A stretch of 64,000 nucleotides of DNA, from NCBI RefSeq assembly GCF_003412465.1, contig NZ_QTJV01000010.1, positions 372,001 to 436,000 on the forward strand, given 5' to 3'. Shown one piece after another: positions 34,938-43,551 of this stretch (position 1 is its first letter; each line of letters opens with the position of its first letter). The position numbers and the translations under genes are program-made. This stretch comes from Chitinophaga silvisoli (GTDB lineage: Bacteria > Bacteroidota > Bacteroidia > Chitinophagales > Chitinophagaceae). The notes below the pieces were generated by a model that was given only the letters and a program-made list of their open reading frames with translations, was not told the DNA's origin and searched no databases.

Positions 34938-35159
34938 TCAGCTATTTGCCGATAGTTTTTCTTTGAGGAGAACCAGTCTGTCATAGAAACCTTCGAAAAC
35001 TGGCACACCCTGTCTCAGCTTAATAATTTGCAGATGACTATGTACAAAAGCCTTTACATCGGTAATAACTGTACTATGGAATAACTCTATAGAATCGGGT
35101 AAAGTCGCGGTTTTAAAGAACTCTTCCAGTTCCTGAATCTCTTTGTCGGCATATTTCAT
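34938..35159 (-). CDS. small conserved hypothetical protein (DUF6965-like)
   Basis: This 73-residue protein is soluble and alpha-helical, with 'IQELEEFFKTATLPDSIELF', 'HSTVITDVKAFVHSHL' and a last helix 'YDRLVLLKEKLSA'. This layout resembles the small Bacteroidota family DUF6965, a judgement made from memory of the pattern. Its function is unknown. It follows the Gly/Met-rich lipoprotein by 18 nt and is probably co-transcribed. Confidence 0.6.
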   Translation of the reverse strand: MKYADKEIQELEEFFKTATLPDSIELFHSTVITDVKAFVHSHLQIIKLRQGVPVFEGFYDRLVLLKEKLSANS

Positions 35160-35177
35160 GGCGCAAAGATGGGGATT

Positions 35178-35990
35178 TTATTTTTTTTCAGGAGCTGAAA
35201 ACCTGAAAGTGGCCCAGGTAGCATCTTCAGGAACCTGCAGTGCACCACCACGACCACCCCCCATTCCGCCGCGGCCGCCACCCATGCCTATTCCCATACC
35301 CATTCCCATGCCACCGCCCATGCCGCCCATACCCATACCTCCGCCAAAAGAGACCCTGGGCTGCACACCGCCACCCCCACGTCGTTGACCTTGTCCTTCT
35401 CCAGGACCGCCCCGTTTGCCGGGTAACTGGTTGACCACAATCCCCACACTGAAATTCTTTTTAAGAGCTTTTTCTGACAGCCCATTGGCCAACACCCTGC
35501 TAAGTGGCACCGCTACTTCATATACCAGGGCACCGCTATCCGCCATCGGATTTAACCCGATTTTAATCCCGGCCATTTTATCCGTCAGCTTATGCTGCCC
35601 GTTATCCATATTCAAAAAGCCCTCGGTATTGTAAACGGTCGGCACTTTTATGCCATCCATGTTCCTTTCCGGGTATACAAGGGCCATTTTTTTCTTTTGT
35701 TTCCCTTTGGGATCAAAATAAAGCGTCATCCCCGCCTTCATGATCCGGTGTTTCATTTCTGGATCAGTGGTCATGACACAGACATAAATATTTCGGGCAT
35801 CATTGCTTATACTATAAGACAGCGTATATTGGCTGTTAGCATAGCGCAAAGGCATGGTCCATTCTGAAGCGTTGCCATCCGGTTCAACAGGGCTGGCGGG
35901 AAAATGCTCCTGCGGAGCTATATTTCTGTTACAACTAGTGCCCAGTGCCAGCATCAGGGAGCAGTAGCCGATAGCATGTGATAATTTCAT
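35178..35990 (-). CDS. lipoprotein with Gly/Met-rich C-terminal region
   Basis: The product is 270 residues. The signal 'YCSLMLALGTSC' gives a lipidated Cys at about 20. Residues about 35-195 form a beta-rich domain ('WTMPLRYANSQYTLSYSIS', 'NIYVCVMTTDPEMKHRI', 'MTLYFDPKGKQKKKMALVYP') that resembles carbohydrate-binding-module-9-like sandwiches. Residues about 200-255 are almost only Gly, Met and Arg in short repeats (GGMGMGG, GMGMGIGMGGG). The end returns to ordinary sequence (DATWATFRFSA), completing the sandwich. Its role is unknown; the flexible insert could bind metal or surfaces. Confidence 0.65.
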   Translation of the reverse strand: MKLSHAIGYCSLMLALGTSCNRNIAPQEHFPASPVEPDGNASEWTMPLRYANSQYTLSYSISNDARNIYVCVMTTDPEMKHRIMKAGMTLYFDPKGKQKKKMALVYPERNMDGIKVPTVYNTEGFLNMDNGQHKLTDKMAGIKIGLNPMADSGALVYEVAVPLSRVLANGLSEKALKKNFSVGIVVNQLPGKRGGPGEGQGQRRGGGGVQPRVSFGGGMGMGGMGGGMGMGMGIGMGGGRGGMGGGRGGALQVPEDATWATFRFSAPEKK

Positions 35991-36151
35991 ATTAATTTAG
36001 AACCGTATTTCATCTCTTAGGTTTAATATTCCTCAATATTACATAAGTACTTGATAAACAATTGTTAAAAAATATTTCTATTCACAGGCAACCTTTACAT
36101 GACAGGTTCCGTATTAATAAGTGTATAGATTAAATACAGACGGCTACTCAT

Positions 36152-36727
36152 TTGGAACAACTTAAGACCATAATAGAAGGGTGTATGCATGCACAGCCCA
36201 GGTGCCAGCGGCTTCTGTATGAACGGTATTATGCATATGCCCTGAAAATTGTGTTCAGGTATATATACAGGTATGAGAAAGCGACCGAGGTGGTTAATGA
36301 CGGATTTGTAAAAATTTTCAGCCGGTTTGACAGGTTTACCTATGAAGAAGGAGAAAATCTCGAAAAGATGCTCCTGGGGTGGATGCGCAAAATCATGGTT
36401 AACACCGCCATCGATGAACTGCGCCGGAAAAATATGATCCCGGAAATAGGGGGAATCCCGGAATACGTATGGGAACAGCCCGATATGGGGCAGTCCGCAG
36501 AACAAAAGTTATATTACAAAGAACTGATCATCCTGATCAAAGAATTACCTCCTTCCTATCAGGTTGTATTCAACATGTATGTAATTGATGGGTTTTCCCA
36601 CCAGGAAATTGCAGATAAGCTGAATATCAGTTTAGGTACTTCAAAATCAAATCTGTCAAAAGCAAGAGAACATTTAAAAAAGAAATTAAATAACGGCATT
36701 CAGGAATTTGATATATGCAGCTTTTAG
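36152..36727 (+). CDS. ECF-type RNA polymerase sigma factor
   Basis: The product is 191 residues from a TTG at 36152; an internal ATG at 36185 is possible but would remove part of region 2. Region 2 is visible as 'CQRLLYERYYAYALKIVFRY', 'YEKATEVVNDGFVKIFSRF' and 'LLGWMRKIMVNTAIDELRR'; region 4 is 'LPPSYQVVFNMYVIDGFSHQ' then EIADKLNISLGTSKSNLSKA. It lacks extra domains. It overlaps the next gene by 13 nt, the usual pairing of ECF sigma and its membrane partner in Bacteroidota. Confidence 0.93.
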   Translation: MEQLKTIIEGCMHAQPRCQRLLYERYYAYALKIVFRYIYRYEKATEVVNDGFVKIFSRFDRFTYEEGENLEKMLLGWMRKIMVNTAIDELRRKNMIPEIGGIPEYVWEQPDMGQSAEQKLYYKELIILIKELPPSYQVVFNMYVIDGFSHQEIADKLNISLGTSKSNLSKAREHLKKKLNNGIQEFDICSF

Positions 36728-37974
36728 ATGACGATATGGATGAATTATTCCGCAATGCGGCATCGCAGTATCCCTTAAAAACGGATGGTGCAGACTGGGA
36801 TGCACTCAGTCGCCGTTTGCAGTCAGCGCAGCCCCAGGGGCCTGCGGACGACAGCGTGCGGGGTAATAAGTGGGTATGGCTGGGGGTATCCATCCTGTTG
36901 ACAATGCTTTTTTTTATTATCTACGCGCCACCTCTGGAAACAGGTAAGCTGCCGCGTACCGGAACAGGAATAGCAGCAAAAAGTACGACAAACATAAACA
37001 CAAACACAAATACAAACACTAACACTAATATTAGTACTAATAATAACACTAGCACTAACACTAGCACAACACCATTAACACATACTACTAATAACAATAA
37101 CAATATTATCTCGCGTAATAGCACACCTATTCCGCTTGCCACCGATCCCGGGTTAACCATTAATAGACTTAATACCGATAAAACAATAAACAAAAACAAT
37201 ATTCATACATCCGATTCCGTTATTGGCGTTGTAACGAAAAATTCTAACATCTCCTTTGCAACAGTACCAACAATACTGCCTGCAGACAGTATGACAACGC
37301 CAGCTATCGCCACACCAAAGGAACTTCCTCTGCCAAAAACAGAAGAACCCTTAGTTAAGAAACAATCACCTGCCAAAGTCCAGAAAGGCCTCTACTTCGG
37401 TATCATCGCCAGTCCGGACATCAGCACCGTGAAAATGCAACGCGTAAACAAGGTAGGCTACGGTGCCGGTATCATTCTCGGCTACCGCATCTCCCGCAGC
37501 TTCGCTGTGGAAACCGGCCTGCTCTATGATCACAAAAACTATTACTCCGAAGGAAGCAGCTTTAGCACAAAGAAAATCCCTTATGTGCAAAACTGGAAAA
37601 TATTGGATGTAGACGGCTATTGTAACATGTACGAAATACCAGTGAACGTTCGCTACTTTATCAAAAATGGTAAGAATACCAGTTGGTACGCCAACGCAGG
37701 ACTGTCTTCTTACCTCATGAAGAAAGAAGACTATGCTTATAATTATATGACCATGTCAGGAGAACTGAAGAACAGCTCCTGGGCTTATAAAAATGCAACT
37801 AAAAACTGGTTCTCTATTATACACGTGGGAGTAGGATTGGAGCACAACCTCGGCGCAATAGGTAAGCTTCGTGTAGAACCATATTTGAAAATACCTGCCA
37901 AAGGTCTCGGTATCGGAGACCTGCCTATTACCAGTATGGGCATCAACATTGGCATTACGAAATCTATCCGTTAA
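36715..37974 (+). CDS. sigma-factor-coupled membrane protein with C-terminal beta-barrel domain
   Basis: The product is 419 residues. A short cytoplasmic part (MDELFRNAASQYPLKTDG, ADWDALSRRL) resembles the anti-sigma-like proteins found after ECF genes. One membrane helix follows (KWVWLGVSILLTMLFFIIYA, about 52-71), then an Asn/Thr repeat (about 92-125) and a Ser/Thr/Pro-rich linker to about 220. The last ~190 residues look like an outer_membrane_beta-barrel domain ('YFGIIASPDISTVKM', 'AGIILGYRISRSFAVETGL', ending in ITSMGINIGITKSIR). It overlaps the sigma gene and probably regulates it. The barrel on an inner-membrane protein suggests a link across the periplasm. Confidence 0.72.
   Translation: MQLLDDDMDELFRNAASQYPLKTDGADWDALSRRLQSAQPQGPADDSVRGNKWVWLGVSILLTMLFFIIYAPPLETGKLPRTGTGIAAKSTTNINTNTNTNTNTNISTNNNTSTNTSTTPLTHTTNNNNNIISRNSTPIPLATDPGLTINRLNTDKTINKNNIHTSDSVIGVVTKNSNISFATVPTILPADSMTTPAIATPKELPLPKTEEPLVKKQSPAKVQKGLYFGIIASPDISTVKMQRVNKVGYGAGIILGYRISRSFAVETGLLYDHKNYYSEGSSFSTKKIPYVQNWKILDVDGYCNMYEIPVNVRYFIKNGKNTSWYANAGLSSYLMKKEDYAYNYMTMSGELKNSSWAYKNATKNWFSIIHVGVGLEHNLGAIGKLRVEPYLKIPAKGLGIGDLPITSMGINIGITKSIR
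36988..37080 (+). repeat. in-frame Asn/Thr-coding hexanucleotide tract
   Basis: Degenerate repeats of ACA-AAC type (also ACT-AAC, ACT-AAT, ACT-AGC) encode an alternating Thr-Asn run inside the periplasmic linker of the sigma-coupled protein. The unit is six bases, so length changes by slippage would keep the frame. Confidence 0.75.
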
Positions 37975-38009
37975 ATCGTGTAGGCTTCCAACTTTAAAAT
38001 CAAAATTGT

Positions 38010-38429
38010 ATGACGCGAAAAAAGACAATCCTTTTCGCAGCGGTATTCCTATGCCTTGTGGCAGGAGGAACAGGCTACTACTTGTACAACAAACCAAGAA
38101 CAACCGCCGCTGAAGCGCACACAGATGATAGTGTGACTGCCAGAGAACTGTATGGCACTTTCGCCAAAGATGAAAAAACTGCAGGTAAACTGTATGAAAA
38201 CAAGGTATTGGAAGTAACAGGTACCGTCATGAATGTAGAACAAAACGGTAAGGAAGTTTCTGTACTACTCGCCGCAGGCGAATCTGATTCCGGTGGGGTC
38301 AACTGTAGTCTTGCTGAAAACACTGACCCACTGCCTAAAAGCGGCGAAACCATCCGTGTAAAAGGAAAGTGCACCGGCTTTCTCATGGACGTAAGCCTTG
38401 TAGACGCAACCATTCTCACAACTAAATAA
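38010..38429 (+). CDS. OB-fold (tRNA_anti-like) membrane-anchored protein
   Basis: The product is 139 residues. An N-terminal membrane anchor or signal (KKTILFAAVFLCLVAGGTGY) precedes a helix with 'ARELYGTFAKDEKTAGKLY' and an OB-fold domain: 'KVLEVTGTVMNVEQNGKEVS' and 'GETIRVKGKCTGFLMDVSLV'. This is the tRNA_anti-like family, which despite its name is a periplasmic OB-fold protein in Bacteroidota. It opens a four-gene set with a c-type cytochrome lipoprotein, YceI and a barrel protein. Confidence 0.8.
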   Translation: MTRKKTILFAAVFLCLVAGGTGYYLYNKPRTTAAEAHTDDSVTARELYGTFAKDEKTAGKLYENKVLEVTGTVMNVEQNGKEVSVLLAAGESDSGGVNCSLAENTDPLPKSGETIRVKGKCTGFLMDVSLVDATILTTK

Positions 38430-38440
38430 AATTACAAATC

Positions 38441-38851
38441 ATGAAACGTGTATTCTTCTTTCTGTCAGCAATCGCAATCGTATACTGCCTGACCATGGTA
38501 ACATCCTGTTCCAAAGACAATGAAAAAGACCTGACCAATAATGGCACAGATACTACCGGCACCGGTGGTGGTGGCACTACCTGCGACACCGTAAACATGA
38601 AGTATGCTGCCAATGTACAGCCTATTCTTTCTGCTAATTGCTATGGCTGTCATGGCAACGGTAGCGCCAGCGGCGGCATCTCTTTAGACACTTACTCAAA
38701 AGTTTTAACACAGGTCAACAACGGCAACCTGATTGGTACCATCACCCATGCCAGTGGTTATCCTGCTATGCCCCAGGGTGGCAGCAAACTCTCTGATTGC
38801 AATATCAATATCATTAAAGACTGGATCGCCCGCGGTGCTCAAAATAATTAA
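38441..38851 (+). CDS. cytochrome c lipoprotein
   Basis: The product is 136 residues. The signal 'YCLTMVTSC' gives a lipidated Cys, followed by a Thr/Gly linker. The haem-binding motif CYGCH lies in QPILSANCYGCHGNGSASGG, and a downstream 'SGYPAMPQGGSKLSDCNINI' supplies the probable Met ligand (PAMPQGG), with 'IKDWIARGAQNN' at the end. It is a mono-haem c-type cytochrome of the kind attached to the outer face of a membrane. It lies 11 nt after the OB-fold gene and 11 nt before the YceI gene, so the four genes form an operon. It may carry electrons for a lipid or quinone-linked process; this is inferred from context. Confidence 0.88.
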   Translation: MKRVFFFLSAIAIVYCLTMVTSCSKDNEKDLTNNGTDTTGTGGGGTTCDTVNMKYAANVQPILSANCYGCHGNGSASGGISLDTYSKVLTQVNNGNLIGTITHASGYPAMPQGGSKLSDCNINIIKDWIARGAQNN

Positions 38852-38862
38852 AACAGGAACAT

Positions 38863-39405
38863 ATGAAACCAATGTATGTAATGGCGCTGGCCAGTTTGTT
38901 ATACCTGCCAGCCAAAGCGCAGACATTCATGACGCGCAATGGAAAGGTGAACTTCTATTCCAAAACCCCGCTTGAAGATATCAAAGCGGAAAACAGACAG
39001 GTAGTAGCTGCCATCGACCTGGGTAAAAAGACCGTGGCCCTGACCCTGTTGCAAAAAAACTTTCTGTTTGAAAAGCAACTGATGCAGGACCATTACAACG
39101 AGAACTATGTAGAAAGTGACAAGTTCCCGAAAGCACAGTTCACAGGTACCATCACCGGCAATGTAGGCACCAGTCCCGGTACCTACAAAGTACAGATCAG
39201 CGGCAACCTTACCCTGCATGGTGTAACCAAACCAGTGAACGCACCTGCAGAACTGGAAGTGGCCGATGGCAAAGTAACAGGTAAAGCTGACTTCAAGGTG
39301 AAACCTTCCGATTTCGATATTAAAATTCCTGCACTGGTAAAAGATAAAATTGCTTCAGAAATCACAGTACAGGTACTTGCTGCCTGCACTGCGTTATCAA
39401 AATAA
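38863..39405 (+). CDS. YceI-family protein, exported
   Basis: The product is 180 residues. The signal peptide is MKPMYVMALASLLYLPAKAQ. The mature part has the YceI layout 'FMTRNGKVNFYSKTPLEDIK', 'VALTLLQKNFLFEKQLMQDH' then YNENYVESDKFPKAQFTG, 'LTLHGVTKPVNAPAELEV' and 'VKPSDFDIKIPALVKDKIA'. It is distinct from the cytoplasmic YceI at 32457. Its stop overlaps the next start by one base (TAATG). It probably binds an isoprenoid-like lipid in the periplasm. Confidence 0.88.
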   Translation: MKPMYVMALASLLYLPAKAQTFMTRNGKVNFYSKTPLEDIKAENRQVVAAIDLGKKTVALTLLQKNFLFEKQLMQDHYNENYVESDKFPKAQFTGTITGNVGTSPGTYKVQISGNLTLHGVTKPVNAPAELEVADGKVTGKADFKVKPSDFDIKIPALVKDKIASEITVQVLAACTALSK

Positions 39406-40292
39406 TGGATATGCAAAGAAGAATCATTCAAACCATATTTTTATTACTCGTATGCACCCGTATGATGGCGCAGGACAGCAGTCTGATGAAAATGATGGAC
39501 GATGCCGTAGCCGAATCACAGCAAGGACAGGTGGTAACTGGTACCTTCAAGGCTACACAGATTGTAAACCTGCCTACCGTAGAATCGCCGGGAAAGAAAA
39601 GCCTGCAATTCATGATCATGCACCGTTTCGGAAAACTAAACGGGGGCGCTTATGAGTTATTCGGACTTGACAACGCATCTATTCGTTTTGCATTGGATTA
39701 TGGTATCACAGACCGCTTCTCAGTAGGACTGGGTCGCAGCTCTGTCGATAAAACTTTCGATGGTTCCCTGAAGTATAAGCTCCTGCAGCAGAAACAAACA
39801 GGTATGCCAGTGTCTGTAAGCCTGTATGGCCTGATTACCAACTATACACAGCGTTATACAGATAAGCCTTACCTCGATGCCCGCTATCGCACGGCATATA
39901 CGACCCAGGTTATCATTGCTAAAAAGTTTACTCCTGCTTTCTCCTTTGAAGTAGTGCCATCCTGGATCCATTATAACCTGACGCCAACACCCGAAGATAA
40001 AAATGATCTCTTCGCGGTATCTGCAGGTGGTCGGCTGAAATTCACAAAGAGAATGAGTATCAATGCTGAGTACAATTACCTGGCGCGTAATCAGGTAGTA
40101 AGCACAAAGGTCTATGATGCTATCTCCGGCGGTATTGATATTGAAACCGGTGGTCACGTATTCCAGCTCGTATTTACCAATGCCTCAGGTATGGTAGGTC
40201 CTTACTATCTGGCTAAGACCGATGGTAGCTGGGGTAAAGGTGATATCTATTTTGGGTTCAACATCACCAGGAATTTCAACTTCAAAAAGTAG
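39405..40292 (+). CDS. DUF5777 family beta-barrel protein
   Basis: The product is 295 residues. A signal peptide (RIIQTIFLLLVCTRMMAQ) is followed by 'QVVTGTFKATQIVNLPTVES', 'FMIMHRFGKLNGGAYELFGL' then DNASIRFALDYGITDRFSVG, the DUF5777 pattern, and strands ending 'GDIYFGFNITRNFNFKK'. It should be an outer-membrane barrel. Together with the OB-fold, cytochrome c and YceI genes upstream it forms a conserved-looking Bacteroidota set that may handle electron transfer near the outer membrane, a role I infer and cannot prove. Confidence 0.82.
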   Translation: MDMQRRIIQTIFLLLVCTRMMAQDSSLMKMMDDAVAESQQGQVVTGTFKATQIVNLPTVESPGKKSLQFMIMHRFGKLNGGAYELFGLDNASIRFALDYGITDRFSVGLGRSSVDKTFDGSLKYKLLQQKQTGMPVSVSLYGLITNYTQRYTDKPYLDARYRTAYTTQVIIAKKFTPAFSFEVVPSWIHYNLTPTPEDKNDLFAVSAGGRLKFTKRMSINAEYNYLARNQVVSTKVYDAISGGIDIETGGHVFQLVFTNASGMVGPYYLAKTDGSWGKGDIYFGFNITRNFNFKK

Positions 40293-40339
40293 CCTTCACT
40301 GGCTTTTTGAGTGTAGACTCCCCTTTGGGGCAGTACCAT

Positions 40340-40379
40340 TTTTATCGTTGCCTGCCAGGCAGGCAACGATAAAATTTTT
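40340..40379 (+). terminator. strong terminator after the cytochrome/YceI operon
   Basis: TTTTATCGTTGCCTGCC (40340-40356) and GGCAGGCAACGATAAAA (40358-40374) are perfect inverted copies, followed by TTTTT. The 17-bp stem is the strongest in the window. Confidence 0.9.
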
Positions 40380-40456
40380 AATATTTACCTACGAAATTTT
40401 CCATTTGGTCGTAATTTGGTGCTATGAATGTAAGATAGCGCCTAATTTCCGGCCTT

Positions 40457-41752
40457 ATGTTCAATGCCGACAGTTTACCTTCCCGTATTTGGAAGCCAGT
40501 GGATAATACACCGCTGGTACTTTTCCGTATCCTGCTTGGATTTCTCCTCCTGTTTCAATCTGTCAATGATATTCTCTCTGGCAGGGTCCGTACCCTGTTC
40601 GTTGAACCCTCCTTTACCTTCCCTTTTATTGGATTTGAATGGTTGCGACCATTGCCGGGGAATGGCATGTATGGCTATTTTCTGGTAATGGGCTTTTTGG
40701 CCATCCTGGTTATGCTGGGAGCCTTTTACCGCCTGGCGATGACCGGCTATACGCTACTCTGGACCGGCACCTACCTGATGCAGAAATGTGGCTACAACAA
40801 CCATTATTACCTCATCATAATTATATGTGCATTCATGTGTATAATGCCTGCACACCGCCGTCTCTCTGTAGATGTATGGCGCAAACCAGGAATCCGGTCC
40901 GATTTCTGTCCGCAGTGGTGCAGCTGGTTCTTTATCGCGCAGTTTGGCATTGTCTATACTTACGCTGCTATTGCAAAGTTGTATCCTGATTGGCTCTCCG
41001 GCCGCTACCTGGCCAGCACCCTCACCAGCAACCCGATCAGGTATTTACTTTGCTATCTGGGCATCGTCTACGATTTTGTGATCACACCATGTATGTTATT
41101 CCGTCGTACCCGTGCCATTGGTATGATTGCAGCACTGATCTTTCATATTACAAACGCAATTGTCTTTACCATAGGAATCTTCCCATTCCTGGCCTTATCC
41201 GCCATGCTGTTCTTTTATCCGCCAAACCTGGTCAGGCAGTTGTTCCACTGGCCGGAACCGGCTCCTTTGCCCACAATTCCTCCACTCACAGGCAGGAAAA
41301 AGCTTGCAGTATACGCCATGGGTATTTACCTGCTGATCCAGGTGCTTCTGCCCCTGCGTTATCTTTTGTTTGGTACACAACCTTACTGGTCAGAAGAAGG
41401 GTTTCGAATGAGCTGGAGAATGATGTCACGCAATAAAAGTGGCTGGGTTTATTTCAGGGTGGTGAACAATGACACACACCAATCATGGATAGACGAGCCG
41501 GAACAAAGGCTCAATTATGCAACATTAAATAGCCTGGCAGGATTCCCTGATCTCATCTGGCAGTATGCCCGGCACCTTAAACAAGGCTGTGCTGAAAAAG
41601 GAATGCATCATATATCAATTTACGCTGTCAGCGCTGTCAGTCTGAATGGCCGGCACCCACAACCACTGGTTGATCCGAAAAAGGACCTGGCCAATACGCC
41701 ATGGGAGCCGTACCGCCATGCAGACTGGATTGTACCGCTGGAACCGGAGTAA
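40457..41752 (+). CDS. HTTM-domain membrane protein
   Basis: The product is 431 residues with six or more membrane helices: LVLFRILLGFLLLFQSVNDI, 'YFLVMGFLAILVMLGAFYRL', 'YYLIIIICAFMCIMPAHRRL', 'WFFIAQFGIVYTYAAIAKLY' and others. The family signature is 'CGYNNHYYLIIII' followed by 'PDWLSGRYLASTLTSNP'. HTTM proteins are distant relatives of vitamin K-dependent gamma-carboxylase and are found in many bacteria. The soluble C-terminal ~120 residues (SEEGFRMSWRMMSRNKSGW, RMTTY-type strands) complete the family. The bacterial substrate is unknown. It stands alone after a strong terminator. Confidence 0.85.
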   Translation: MFNADSLPSRIWKPVDNTPLVLFRILLGFLLLFQSVNDILSGRVRTLFVEPSFTFPFIGFEWLRPLPGNGMYGYFLVMGFLAILVMLGAFYRLAMTGYTLLWTGTYLMQKCGYNNHYYLIIIICAFMCIMPAHRRLSVDVWRKPGIRSDFCPQWCSWFFIAQFGIVYTYAAIAKLYPDWLSGRYLASTLTSNPIRYLLCYLGIVYDFVITPCMLFRRTRAIGMIAALIFHITNAIVFTIGIFPFLALSAMLFFYPPNLVRQLFHWPEPAPLPTIPPLTGRKKLAVYAMGIYLLIQVLLPLRYLLFGTQPYWSEEGFRMSWRMMSRNKSGWVYFRVVNNDTHQSWIDEPEQRLNYATLNSLAGFPDLIWQYARHLKQGCAEKGMHHISIYAVSAVSLNGRHPQPLVDPKKDLANTPWEPYRHADWIVPLEPE

Positions 41753-41783
41753 TTAATAAATACCTGCCGCAGCAGGAGTCCTT

Positions 41784-42218
41784 TTACCCCCTGGTCCACA
41801 CAGTCGTCCTGCCAAACATGGAGACACCGACGTAGCCTCTTATTTCCAGTTTGTCTCCTTTCATTTTCATAGTACAACTATACGTCTTCCCACTCTTGGG
41901 ATCATAGATCTTACCACCACTCCATTCACCGTCATCATAGGTGAAGTTTGTCAGCAGTACAAGCCCCAACAACGGACGGCTCCTTAATTTAGGATCGCTG
42001 TTTTTGGTATCAGTTCTGTCTTTACGGGGTGTTTTCCCGTCAGCTTCCACGAGGTCCTTGCCCCATACCAGCTTACCGAAATACTTATCCCCGGTTTTAT
42101 AGATTTCAATGCGGCCGTCTTTTTCTTCACTCAGCCAGTTACCGAGTATCTTGTCCTGTGCCAGCAATACATGCGTCGAAAACAATAAAGTAATTAATAA
42201 AAATGCGATCCTTTTCAT
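41784..42218 (-). CDS. DUF2147 family exported protein
   Basis: The product is 144 residues. The signal peptide is 'RIAFLLITLLFSTHVLLAQ'. The mature part has the DUF2147 pattern: 'ILGNWLSEEKDGRIEIYKTG', 'YFGKLVWGKDLVEADGKTP', then 'RPLLGLVLLTNFTYDDGEWS' and GGKIYDPKSGKTYSC, ending 'GYVGVSMFGRTTVWTR'. It is a small beta-barrel protein of unknown function, convergent with the HTTM gene and 10 nt from the efflux operon, so it may be its last gene. Confidence 0.9.
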   Translation of the reverse strand: MKRIAFLLITLLFSTHVLLAQDKILGNWLSEEKDGRIEIYKTGDKYFGKLVWGKDLVEADGKTPRKDRTDTKNSDPKLRSRPLLGLVLLTNFTYDDGEWSGGKIYDPKSGKTYSCTMKMKGDKLEIRGYVGVSMFGRTTVWTRG

Positions 42219-42228
42219 GTGAATACTT

Positions 42229-43551
42229 TTAATAAGCGCCGGTCAAAATGCGCAGATCAGATAAGGCGATCCTGTAATTGAGCTGTGCACTCAGCAGGTC
42301 TGCCTGCGCTTTCGCCAGCATTGATTTTGTGTTTAACAGATCAGCTTCAATATTCAGGCCAGCATCTTGTTTATCCTGCTGAATTTTTAGCTCATCCTGC
42401 CGGTAATTTACAGCCTTTTGGGCAACCGCGATCAGGGCAATAGCCTGGTTGATCCGTCTTTTTGCTTTTGCAATATCATGGTTCACAGTCTCCTGCGTAT
42501 TCGCTACATATTCGGTAGACTGCTGCAGCTGGAAGTTACGCTGGTGCATCACCTGTTTATTGGAAAAAATATCCTGGATATTCCACTTAAAGGATGCTCC
42601 CACAAATGGGTTACTGTTTGGATACAAAACATTCCCTGTCTGGTAAGTATAGCCAGCCATCAAACCAAAGTCAGGCAGGTAACTGCGTTGTGCTGCTTTG
42701 ATCGCCTGTTCGGTTTTTACCCTCGTTAAATTGGCCAGCCGGATATCTACGTTGTTTTCGCCTGAAATGCTGTCACTGATTGGTTGTGGGGTGTAATCCA
42801 CCTCCGCCAGTATCACACTGTCCGCAGTGATGCCCGTGAGCTGTTGCAGATCTGCCATGTAATCATCTGCCTGGATCTGTAGCTTCAGCAGGTTCTGTTC
42901 TTCATCCGCAACATTGGCCTGGAGTCCTGCCTTGCTGGCATCCACGGTTTTACCGGCCATCAGCGCACTTTCCACGTCAAACTGTTTCATCTGCGCCAGT
43001 TGAAGGTTGGCATTTGCGGTAACCTGTTGCTGCTGGTTAATCAGTAAACCATAATAGAGCTTTTCCACTGCCTGCCTGATTTGCAGCGCTGCCTTCCTGC
43101 TTTCCTGTTCTGCAATCAATACATCAGTCTTCGTCACTTCCATGCCTGCCTTTATCTTGCCCAGCTGGGTAATGGGTTGGTATACGGTTACACCGGCATT
43201 GAAGTTGTTGTGTTTACCCAGTTCAAAAGAAGCATCCTTATTCGGCAGTTCAATGGTAGTACCCCCCAATGGTAGAGCGCCGAAATAGCCGGCAGGGATA
43301 TTCAGCGCACCCAGGTTCTGGTTATATTGATAGGCAGAGCTGACGGTGACTGCAGGATATTGTTTGATAGCATCTTCATGCAGCTTTGCCGCTTTTTCTG
43401 ACTGTTGTAGTTTCTTGATGTGCAGTGCCCTGTTATGTTGCAAAGCGAGATCAATAGCCTGCTGTAAATCCAGTGGCATTGGTTGCTGCGCGTGCAGCAC
43501 CGGTGCCATGAGCAGGAATATAATGAGTGTGAGAAGGCATCTACTTTTCAT
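42229..43551 (-). CDS. TolC-family outer-membrane efflux protein
   Basis: The product is 440 residues. A signal peptide (LLTLIIFLLMAPVLHAQ) precedes two outer-membrane-efflux repeats: 'LDLQQAIDLALQHNRALHIK' opens the first, and the second has 'DIRLANLTRVKTEQAIKAAQ' and 'YLPDFGLMAGYTYQTGNVLY'. Long helices rich in Gln and Ala (e.g. 'LLNTKSMLAKAQADLLSAQL') form the periplasmic tunnel. It overlaps the RND gene by 11 nt and is read after it, completing a three-part export pump. Confidence 0.92.
   Translation of the reverse strand: MKSRCLLTLIIFLLMAPVLHAQQPMPLDLQQAIDLALQHNRALHIKKLQQSEKAAKLHEDAIKQYPAVTVSSAYQYNQNLGALNIPAGYFGALPLGGTTIELPNKDASFELGKHNNFNAGVTVYQPITQLGKIKAGMEVTKTDVLIAEQESRKAALQIRQAVEKLYYGLLINQQQQVTANANLQLAQMKQFDVESALMAGKTVDASKAGLQANVADEEQNLLKLQIQADDYMADLQQLTGITADSVILAEVDYTPQPISDSISGENNVDIRLANLTRVKTEQAIKAAQRSYLPDFGLMAGYTYQTGNVLYPNSNPFVGASFKWNIQDIFSNKQVMHQRNFQLQQSTEYVANTQETVNHDIAKAKRRINQAIALIAVAQKAVNYRQDELKIQQDKQDAGLNIEADLLNTKSMLAKAQADLLSAQLNYRIALSDLRILTGAY

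Noticed and set aside
36921-37199. Leu/Val-rich minus-strand open frame
   Set aside because: It is produced by the Thr-Asn repeat read on the other strand; low complexity and no start context.
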